A stretch of 21,607 bases of DNA, taken from assembly GCA_902768605.1 (NCBI GenBank), contig CACXLY010000044.1:1-21607 (forward strand), read 5' to 3'. The notes beneath the pieces are model-generated. The model was not told the DNA's origin. It did not search any database and worked only from the letters and a program-made list of their open reading frames with translations. The DNA comes from an uncultured Bacteroidales bacterium. Lineage in GTDB: Bacteria; Bacteroidota; Bacteroidia; Bacteroidales; Bacteroidaceae. Shown here one piece after another: positions 14,917 through 20,606 of this stretch (its first letter is position 1; each line of letters begins with the position of its first letter). Both the position numbers and the translations under genes were made by a program.

Positions 14917-14951
14917 AATTCAAAATTCAAAATTCAAAATTCATAATTCAT
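14917..14951. repeat. Five-unit 7-bp array (AATTCAA/AATTCAT)
   Basis: AATTCAA occurs three times and AATTCAT twice, perfectly phased. It lies four bases before the 22-bp array, the only place in the window where the two repeat classes adjoin. Confidence 0.85.
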
Positions 14952-14954
14952 GGA

Positions 14955-15064
14955 TGTATCGTGAGGCATGGGCAATTCCCACGTGAAGGAAGAGCAAATC
15001 CCACGTGAAGGAAGAGCGATTCCCACGTGAAGGAAGAGCGATTCCCACGTGAAGGAAATTCTCG
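14955..15064. repeat. Five-unit 22-bp tandem array, TTCCCACGTGAAGGAA unit
   Basis: Unit starts are at 14955 (degenerate), 14977, 14999, 15021 and 15043. The last four carry TCCCACGTGAAGGAA unchanged, followed by AGAGC plus two or three variable bases, except that the fourth diverges after GGAA. The array ends 23 bases before the ATG of the SMP-30 gene. No -7 box is visible between array and ATG, so the array occupies the promoter/leader position of that operon. Confidence 0.95.
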
Positions 15065-15087
15065 AAACGCGAAACAAAGACCAATAG

Positions 15088-16005
15088 ATGATGAAAACAA
15101 GGTTGACAAACTTGCTATCAATGCTGGCGTGCACTTTCCTTTATGTGATGAGTGCATGTACTCAGGCGCAGTCGAATGATATCGTCGCAGAAGGGGAATC
15201 TCCTGTGAGAATCTCCGATTCCTTCAGCTTTACCGAAGGGCCTGCGGCAGATGCAAGAGGTGATGTGTTCTTTACAGACCAGCCCAACAACAGGATTTAC
15301 CGTTGGGACTGTGAATCTGGCGAGATAACGCTGTTTACTGACCAGAGCGGCCGCTCCAACGGGATGTACTTCGATGCACAAGGTAACTTGATAGCCTGTG
15401 CAGATATGGACAATCAGCTCTGGTCTTTCGACATGAAAGGCAGTCCTAAGATACTTGTGACCGACTTCGGCGGAAAGTTGCTGAACGGCCCCAACGATGT
15501 ATGGATAGCGAAGGATGGCAGTTATTATCTGACCGACCCTTATTTCAAGCGCGACTATTGGACACGCAGCCCAGAGCGCCAGCAGCCCGTGGAGGGCTTG
15601 TATTATCTGGCTCCGGGAGGCAAGCAACTCGTCATGCTCGACTCGACGCTTAACCAGCCCAACGGTATCATTGGAACGCCTGACGGAAAACATCTGTATG
15701 TAGCCGAGGCAAAGGCCAACAGAATCCTGAAATATGACATCCAGCCAGACGGTTCGCTCTCGAACCGGCGGGTGTTTGCCAATATGGGGTCGGATGGGAT
15801 GACAATCGACGACCGCGGGAACATCTATCTTACTGGCGACGGCGTGACCGTCTTCGACAATGATGGCCAGCAGATAGCCCATTTCCCAATTCCCGAGGAT
15901 TGGACAGCCAACGTCTGCTTTGGCGGAAAAGAGCGTAACGTTCTGTTTATTACCGCATCGAAATCCGTTTACACCCTGAGAATGCTTGTCCATGGGGTAA
16001 AGTGA
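15088..16005 (+). CDS. SMP-30/gluconolactonase/LRE-like lipoprotein
   Basis: The 305-residue protein has a signal sequence ending MSAC at residue 24, a probable lipoprotein site though Met at -3 is not canonical. The remainder is a six-bladed beta-propeller of the SMP-30/gluconolactonase type. Likely divalent-metal ligands are Glu50 in SFTEGPA, Asn136 in LNGPNDVW, Asn192 in NQPNGI and Asp236 in GSDGMT, all present, so lactonase-type hydrolysis is possible. YLTDPYF and LYVAEAKANRI are typical blade motifs. It probably forms an operon with the WbuC cupin 41 bases downstream. The substrate is unknown; a sugar lactone is a reasonable guess for this family. Confidence 0.85.
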   Translation: MMKTRLTNLLSMLACTFLYVMSACTQAQSNDIVAEGESPVRISDSFSFTEGPAADARGDVFFTDQPNNRIYRWDCESGEITLFTDQSGRSNGMYFDAQGNLIACADMDNQLWSFDMKGSPKILVTDFGGKLLNGPNDVWIAKDGSYYLTDPYFKRDYWTRSPERQQPVEGLYYLAPGGKQLVMLDSTLNQPNGIIGTPDGKHLYVAEAKANRILKYDIQPDGSLSNRRVFANMGSDGMTIDDRGNIYLTGDGVTVFDNDGQQIAHFPIPEDWTANVCFGGKERNVLFITASKSVYTLRMLVHGVK

Positions 16006-16046
16006 GGACTCTGTAGTGATAAGATAAACAATTCAAGTTTCCAGAA

Positions 16047-16460
16047 ATGAAAATCATCGACGACAAACTGATTAGCAGTGTAGCAGAACAGGCAAAGCAA
16101 TCACCCAGACTCAGGATGAACTACAACTTCCATGAGAGTCTGGACGACAAGTGCCACCGATTCCTGAATGTCTTGATGCCTGGCACACAGGTTTCCGTGC
16201 ATCATCACCCCACAAAAGCAGAGACTTTTGTTATACTGAAAGGAAAAGTCAAGGTCTCAACCTACAATGATGACGGCGAGATACTGGAGTCATGCGTTAT
16301 CAGTCCGGAGAGCGGAACCTATGGTGTGGACATTCCGAAAAACGTGTGGCATGGGGTAGAATGTCTGGAGCCCAGTGTGCTTCTTGAATGTAAGGAAGGG
16401 CCTTTTGTAGAGCATGAGGTGGACGGAATACTGGAAATAAGGACCATTTTACCGAATTGA
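16047..16460 (+). CDS. WbuC family cupin-fold metalloprotein
   Basis: The 137-residue protein fits the WbuC group: MKIIDDKLISSV at the start, SPRLRMNYNFHESLDDKCHR with the family helix, then the cupin barrel. Metal ligands are visible as His52 and His54 in VHHHP, Glu59 in ETFVILKG and His102 in WHGVE. WbuC genes often sit in O-antigen clusters and their biochemical role is not settled; here there is no polysaccharide cluster, only the SMP-30-like lactonase, which hints at sugar metabolism. The stop lies two bases from the stop of the convergent gene at 16463, leaving no room for a separate terminator. Confidence 0.85.
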   Translation: MKIIDDKLISSVAEQAKQSPRLRMNYNFHESLDDKCHRFLNVLMPGTQVSVHHHPTKAETFVILKGKVKVSTYNDDGEILESCVISPESGTYGVDIPKNVWHGVECLEPSVLLECKEGPFVEHEVDGILEIRTILPN

Positions 16461-16462
16461 CG

Positions 16463-16711
16463 CTACTGCATCGGAGCGATTGACACATCATAGTCCTTGG
16501 CTTCGCAAGGTGAATACACCTCGCAGTTCGTGCCTTGCTTCTTGTAGTAGATGACCAGTGTCCTTCCGTCATTGAATTTCGTGGTCTGCTTCACGACAAT
16601 GTTCTTTGGGATAAGGTTCTTCACATCACTTTTGCTGTTTTTCGCAACAGCGGGCGTTGATGCCATCACGCTCATGAGCGCAATCATCAAGGAAACAAAT
16701 AGATTCTTCAT
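16463..16711 (-). CDS. Small exported protein, unknown function
   Basis: The product has 82 residues. Residues 1-23 are a signal peptide with an AVA cleavage context (STPAVAKNSKS). The mature part is about 59 residues, with a beta-like segment (FNDGRTLVIYYKK), two cysteines (TNCEVYSPCEAKDYD) that could form a disulphide, and a short tail. I use the ATG at 16711; a GTG one codon earlier is possible. It follows the membrane-protein gene by 12 bases and must share its transcript. The family is not recognised. Confidence 0.65.
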   Translation of the reverse strand: MKNLFVSLMIALMSVMASTPAVAKNSKSDVKNLIPKNIVVKQTTKFNDGRTLVIYYKKQGTNCEVYSPCEAKDYDVSIAPMQ

Positions 16712-16723
16712 CACTTTAATGAA

Positions 16724-17041
16724 TTAAAAGTGTTTTAAGTCTGTTGATTTATAATGGAACACCGACAATATCAGATTGTCTGCCGTTTCGTCCAACTTGA
16801 ACCAGGGTGAGCGGAAAGGATTCTGAAAGTTTCTCAGAATATGTATGTTCCGCGCAGGCGTATTTCCTTCTGCCAGCAGGAAAGCTTTCTTGCCACTCTT
16901 GCTGACTGCGACATCTGCCACCATGATGGCATGGCCGTAAATCTGACTCTTGCTTCCATAGAGAACCCAGAAGGCAAATCCGCCTGCACATGCTCCCAGA
17001 AGCATCATGCCAATAAATGTCCATTTAAGTATTTTCATCAT
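16724..17041 (-). CDS. Small membrane-anchored protein, unknown function
   Basis: The product has 105 residues starting MMKILKW. Residues 7-25 form a transmembrane helix with GACAGGFAFWV; the rest is probably extracytoplasmic (KSQIYGHAIMVADVAVSKSGKKAFLL and a C-terminal FHYKSTDLKHF). Cys19 follows LLGA and could be a lipoprotein site (L-G-A-C is a good lipobox), which would make this a surface or periplasmic lipoprotein rather than a membrane-spanning one. The start at 17041 is set by the -7 box at 17068-17075; a longer frame from 17146 crosses it. First gene of a two-gene unit. Not recognised. Confidence 0.65.
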   Translation of the reverse strand: MMKILKWTFIGMMLLGACAGGFAFWVLYGSKSQIYGHAIMVADVAVSKSGKKAFLLAEGNTPARNIHILRNFQNPFRSPWFKLDETADNLILSVFHYKSTDLKHF

Positions 17042-17067
17042 CTCGCACTTTGTTTGGTTTGATGCTG

Positions 17068-17075
17068 CAAAGGTA
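17068..17075 (-). promoter_or_regulatory. -7 box for the 16463-17041 operon
   Basis: It reads TACCTTTG on the minus strand followed by CAGC. A TTG at 17094-17096 (minus) lies 18 bases upstream. The leader to 17041 is short, about 22 bases. Confidence 0.6.
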
Positions 17076-17292
17076 AACGATACTAACGACATCACAATGC
17101 GAATTTCAAGATGTTGTATGAACCGGCGGATTTTATGTATGAACACTATTAGCGAAATAAATCACCATGATATTTGGGAAATAGAAGAAACTCATAGCAT
17201 TTCTTGCTGATGAATGTGCAGAATGGCTCAAAACATTAGACAAATAACAAGATTTATTATTCTAACAGAATAGTAATTCCCATTTTATTTCG

Positions 17293-17300
17293 TACCTTTG
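17293..17300 (+). promoter_or_regulatory. -7 box for the rhodanese gene
   Basis: TACCTTTG followed by CTGC lies 23 bases before the ATG at 17324. Upstream sequence is AT-rich without a clear TTG. Confidence 0.55.
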
Positions 17301-17323
17301 CTGCGGATTTAGGATAATATATT

Positions 17324-17746
17324 ATGAATACGAAAATCATTCTCGCAGTCGTTCTCGCCATTATTGTTGCAGCAGCTTGGGCTGTGAATGCTCATCGCAA
17401 TAAAGGTTTCAAGACAGTCTCCCCAGAGGAGTTCGCTCAAATCATAGGCGACACAGCCACAGTTCAACTGCTGGACGTGCGCACGAAAGAGGAATATGAG
17501 GAAGGTCATATTGCTGATGCTATGCTCGTAGATTTCTATTCCTCTAACTTTGAGGAGCAGGCAACTGCCAAGCTCTCAAAGGAGAAGGCTGTGGCTGTCT
17601 ATTGTCGCAGTGGCCGTCGCAGCGCATCGGCTGCTCAGAAGTTGGTAAAGCTGGGGTACGAGGTCATCAATCTTGATGGCGGCATCTTGGCTTGGCAACG
17701 CGCTAAGAACCAAAGGTCGTCGGCCGAAGGAAACATCGCGAAGTAG
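17324..17746 (+). CDS. Membrane-anchored rhodanese-like sulfurtransferase
   Basis: The product has 140 residues. Residues 4-21 are a hydrophobic anchor or signal. A single rhodanese domain spans about 31-128: FKTVSPEEFAQII, LLDVRTKEEYEEGHI (49-63), and the active-site loop CRSGRRS with Cys94, then GYEVINLDGGILAWQ. All key positions are intact, so persulfide transfer in the cell envelope is likely, as in thiosulfate or sulfide metabolism and oxidative stress. It stands alone with its own promoter; a T-rich run follows the stop but no good hairpin. Confidence 0.88.
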   Translation: MNTKIILAVVLAIIVAAAWAVNAHRNKGFKTVSPEEFAQIIGDTATVQLLDVRTKEEYEEGHIADAMLVDFYSSNFEEQATAKLSKEKAVAVYCRSGRRSASAAQKLVKLGYEVINLDGGILAWQRAKNQRSSAEGNIAK

Positions 17747-18113
17747 TCTTATTGTTTTTTTTATTTGATAATTGGGTCAACATCTAAATCATTACCATTA
17801 TTTTTATTTCCCTTTTATCAAAGTCTTTCGGCTGTGATGCGGGAAGATTTTTCTGCTTTCAGAAGTGCGGATAGGGCAAATAAGGCAAGACTGTCGTGAA
17901 GAATACGCTTTAAGCAATAATTGACTAAAGGAAGATTGTTCACAGAACACGCCTTGCAGTTTGACAAATCCAATGTAACTTCACAGAAAAATGATTCCCC
18001 AACTATACAAAGCCGATATAATCTATAAGTTTATGGGAGGAAAGCTATCGTGTTTGAACGAAATAGTCAGAAAAGTTGAGCCAAATAGAAATGTCTGTTT
18101 ACCTGAATCATCG
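17747..18113. other. Intergenic region without recognised features
   Basis: About 370 bases between the rhodanese gene and the next promoter. A plus-strand frame from 17991 to 18167 crosses the promoter and the next start codon and is not credible. I see no repeat array, no RNA gene and no strong hairpin here. Confidence 0.5.
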
Positions 18114-18121
18114 TACCTTTG
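18114..18121 (+). promoter_or_regulatory. -7 box for the NTF2-like pair
   Basis: TACCTTTG followed by CACCC lies 42 bases before the ATG at 18164. Confidence 0.55.
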
Positions 18122-18163
18122 CACCCAGATTCAAACATCGTTTAACTTAAACTCAAAGGTAAT

Positions 18164-18547
18164 ATGAGAAGTAAGATTGAAGACTACAATGCAGTAGTGG
18201 AAGCTGCAAGCAAGTTCACGAAGAGCGTTGCCGAAGGCAACAGCAAGTATGCAAAGGAGTTGTTCACCGAAGATGCCTGTCTGTTTGGCTTCCTGAACGG
18301 CAATTTCGAGCGTGGCAGCATAGAACAGTTCTATCACAATGTTGACACCGTAGGTGCTGGCGACGAGTTCAAGACCCGCATCGACGTGTTGGAGCTTGAA
18401 GAGACGCTGGCCGTAGTACGTATTTTAGAAGAGGGCTGGGGGGGCTCCATCGACTTCACCGACGTATTGCTTCTGCTGAAGATTGACGGTGAGTGGAAAT
18501 GTGTGGCCAAGGCATATAACCAAAACTCAAATACGATTAATAAATAA
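18164..18547 (+). CDS. NTF2-like (lumazine-binding/SnoaL-like) protein
   Basis: The 127-residue protein has the NTF2-like cone-fold pattern of the putative lumazine-binding family: an N-terminal helix (DYNAVVEAASKFTKSVAEGNSKYAKELFTEDACLF), a middle helix (GSIEQFYHNVDTVG) and paired strands ending FTDVLLLLKIDGEWKCVAKAY. It has no signal peptide, so it is cytosolic, unlike its neighbour. Family members include isomerases and binding proteins, and no catalytic residues can be assigned. It is followed three bases later by a related but shortened gene, suggesting tandem duplication. Confidence 0.8.
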   Translation: MRSKIEDYNAVVEAASKFTKSVAEGNSKYAKELFTEDACLFGFLNGNFERGSIEQFYHNVDTVGAGDEFKTRIDVLELEETLAVVRILEEGWGGSIDFTDVLLLLKIDGEWKCVAKAYNQNSNTINK

Positions 18548-18550
18548 GTC

Positions 18551-18847
18551 GTGAAGCGTCTTTGCGGAATAGTGACCCTTACCATGCTATTGTGCATCGA
18601 CTTTGGTGGGGTAAATGCTCAGACAATAAAAGAAAGTACATCTAATAATAACGTAACAATGGAAAAGAACAATTCGAAGGTGGCTGCTATCCTGAAAGCA
18701 GTAGAACTTTATGCTGAAGCTGGCCGTAAGGCAAGCCGTGAGATTGGCATGCAAGCCTTTACAGAAGGTTCATTCAACGACATGTTTACGTTAGCCGAGC
18801 AGAGCGGCGAGTGGAAGATTGTCAGCAAAATCTACAGTGTGAAATAA
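18551..18847 (+). CDS. Exported NTF2-like protein with internal deletion, probably degenerate
   Basis: The 98-residue frame starts at a GTG three bases after the previous stop. Residues 1-23 are a signal peptide (cleavage near VNAQ). About residues 41-71 match the family's first helix (KVAAILKAVELYAEAGRKASREIGMQAF), and the last residues match its last strands (MFTLAEQSGEWKIVSKIYSVK). The central helix and strands, roughly 50-60 residues, are absent. The reading frame is kept, so it is an in-frame deletion rather than a frameshift. A complete cone fold seems impossible; it may be a decaying paralogue or a heterodimer partner. An internal ATG at 18659 would give a short cytosolic form. Confidence 0.6.
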   Translation: MKRLCGIVTLTMLLCIDFGGVNAQTIKESTSNNNVTMEKNNSKVAAILKAVELYAEAGRKASREIGMQAFTEGSFNDMFTLAEQSGEWKIVSKIYSVK

Positions 18848-18865
18848 TTCTCGCAAGACATAAAT

Positions 18866-18906
18866 GGGGCAGATGGGAGGCAAATAAACCCCGTCTGCCC
18901 CCTTTT
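18866..18906 (+). terminator. Rho-independent terminator
   Basis: The stem GGGGCAGATGGG pairs with CCCGTCTGCCCC (with one G-U type pair) around an A-rich loop, followed by TTTTAT. It lies 19 bases after the stop at 18847 and is the clearest terminator in the window. Confidence 0.9.
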
Positions 18907-18942
18907 ATAGCATAAAGGCAGCATCAAGTCAGAGTTTTTTCG

Positions 18943-18950
18943 TAACTTTG
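18943..18950 (+). promoter_or_regulatory. -7 box for the AraC-type regulator
   Basis: TAACTTTG followed by CAGCC lies 35 bases before the ATG at 18986, just downstream of the terminator. Confidence 0.55.
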
Positions 18951-18985
18951 CAGCCGGAACAAGAACTGGAAATCAGCATCTTGAT

Positions 18986-19846
18986 ATGACAAGAATAACG
19001 AAATTCCCTTCTGCGTTGATTAGTGGCGATTGTACAACATCGTCGCTCCGGCTCGATGGTGGCAGCATCATCGACCAATGCATTGTGACCGCCGGTGAAA
19101 GCGGCACGTTCTTCCTTGAACAGCATCTGCTCTATGTGGTGCTTGGTGGAAGCGTGAAACTGACTTGTGGACGCCAGTCGTGGACAGTGGGCAAGAACCA
19201 GATGATTCTGCTTCGCAAGGCCCACAGCGTAAGCTACGAGAAGAAAGGCTCGCCAGAGACAGGACTCTTCGAGAGCCAGTTATTTGCCATCAACGACGAA
19301 CTGCTGAAGGACTTTCTCACCACACAGCAAGTCAACGTGCCGCCAATGACCGAAGAGCTTAGTGCGCAGGTTTCGCCCATGAGCGACCGTCTCGTGGCCT
19401 ATTGTTGGTCGTTGGCTCCATACTTCAACGAGCCCTCGCAGGTGAGCCCAGGACTGTTGCGCCTGAAGGTAATGGAACTGCTGTTCAACGTAATGGACTG
19501 CTCAAAGAACATCTTCCGGCAGATGCTCCAGTTGCGTCAGCCTGTCAAGGCAGATGTCCATCGGATTGTGGAGGAAAACTACACATCGCCTGTCTCTCTT
19601 GAAGAGCTTGCCTACCTCTCAGGGCGCTCGCTTTCCAGTTTCAAACGTGACTTCCAGAGCATTTATGGGGAGTCTCCAGCCAAGTGGATTCGAGAGAAGC
19701 GATTGTCAAAAGCCCGTCAGATGCTCCAATCGTCACAAATGTCCGTTGCAGATGTAGCCTACAGTCTTGGTTTCGAGAACCCCACTCATTTCAGCCGTAT
19801 CTTCAAGCAACAGTTTGGTGTGCCACCATCACAACTAAGCATGTAG
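18986..19846 (+). CDS. AraC-family transcriptional regulator
   Basis: The product has 286 residues. The N-terminal half (about 20-110) looks like a cupin-type effector domain (HLLYVVLGGSVKLTCGRQSW). The C-terminal 100 residues hold two helix-turn-helix motifs: SLEELAYLSGRSLSSFKRDFQSIYG with PAKWIREKRL, and SVADVAYSLGFENPTHFSRIFKQQFGVPPS. Length and arrangement are normal for the family. It acts as a DNA-binding activator or repressor responding to a small ligand. Neighbours give no clear target; the NTF2-like pair upstream is separated by a terminator and its own promoter. Start at the first ATG after the -7 box. Confidence 0.9.
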   Translation: MTRITKFPSALISGDCTTSSLRLDGGSIIDQCIVTAGESGTFFLEQHLLYVVLGGSVKLTCGRQSWTVGKNQMILLRKAHSVSYEKKGSPETGLFESQLFAINDELLKDFLTTQQVNVPPMTEELSAQVSPMSDRLVAYCWSLAPYFNEPSQVSPGLLRLKVMELLFNVMDCSKNIFRQMLQLRQPVKADVHRIVEENYTSPVSLEELAYLSGRSLSSFKRDFQSIYGESPAKWIREKRLSKARQMLQSSQMSVADVAYSLGFENPTHFSRIFKQQFGVPPSQLSM

Positions 19847-20280
19847 CGTATACCGAATTATTTTTACATATGTGAGAGTCCTTTTGCCATCTTTATTTCA
19901 CTTAAAAAATCACCTCTCATAATTCTGTCGGGGGACAGATTTTTGTCTCTCGAGAAACTGATTTTGTCCTTCATCGGTTAACTCAGGGTACAAACTAGGG
20001 ACAAATTTAGCAAAACAAATGATAATCAAAAAGTGTTTTGATAAAAAAGGAATAAGTCGCCAACATTATTTAACGCCTGAAAACAAAGGATTTACGGACA
20101 TTTTAGTCGTTTTTTTGTGCAGAAGTACGAAAAGATATTGCCGTGGATTTCATGGGTTGTGATGCGATGATGAGTCTCAGGAGTATGCTTTTTGTTCCAA
20201 AAGACGACCCCAAATTGTTAAAAATGTCTTGAATTGCTATATTTGTTGTTATAACATATCATAAAATAAAGAAATTATTG
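19847..20280. other. AT-rich intergenic region with GGACA/TGTCC motifs
   Basis: No gene is seen. Over 19925-20005 there are CTGTC-GGGG-GACAG, TTTTGTCT, TTTTGTCC and GGGACAAAT, several in inverted orientation, the last two about 28 bases apart. The rest is AT-rich, ending in the HipB-like promoter. No 22-bp or 7-bp array is present. Confidence 0.45.
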
Positions 20281-20288
20281 TATCTTTG
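20281..20288 (+). promoter_or_regulatory. -7 box for the HipBA module
   Basis: TATCTTTG followed by CGC lies 28 bases before the ATG at 20317. Confidence 0.5.
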
Positions 20289-20316
20289 CGCTCGTAAATA
20301 TAAGTTGAGTATCAAT

Positions 20317-20603
20317 ATGAGCAAGACAACAATGGGCAATAAGCTGCCCCGGAAACTGGAACAGAAGATGCAGACCGTAGGTGAGCAAATCAAACTGGCT
20401 CGTCTGCGTCGTAATCTTAGTGTAGTACAGGTGGCAGAACGGGCTACCTGTCTCCGACAGTAGCGATTGGTATCTATCTCCGTGTGCTCTATGCACTACA
20501 GCTGGATGATGACATCCTGTTGTTAGCGAAGAACGATGAAATGGGCAGGGCCTTACAGGATCTTGCACTGAAACATCGTGAACGTGCCTCTAAAAAACAA
20601 TAA
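20317..20603 (+). pseudogene. HipB-like HTH antitoxin gene broken by a frameshift/deletion
   Basis: From the ATG at 20317 the frame encodes an XRE-type start (KLEQKMQTVGEQIKLARLRR, NLSVVQVAERAT) and then stops at TAG 20461-20463 after 48 residues. From TCT at 20451 the other frame continues as SPTVAIGIYLRVLYALQL, then LLLAKNDEMGRALQDLALKHRERASKKQ, ending at 20603, three bases before hipA. The joined product would be about 95 residues, and the break falls inside the HTH, where the usual turn and recognition helix (an S-x-x-T-V-x-R-I-E-x-G type segment) are missing. A deletion of about ten codons plus one base explains this. DNA binding should be lost. Confidence 0.8.
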
Positions 20604-20606
20604 GGT

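Noticed and set aside
17991..18167. 58-codon plus-strand frame
   Set aside because: It runs through the TACCTTTG promoter and into the next gene's start codon.
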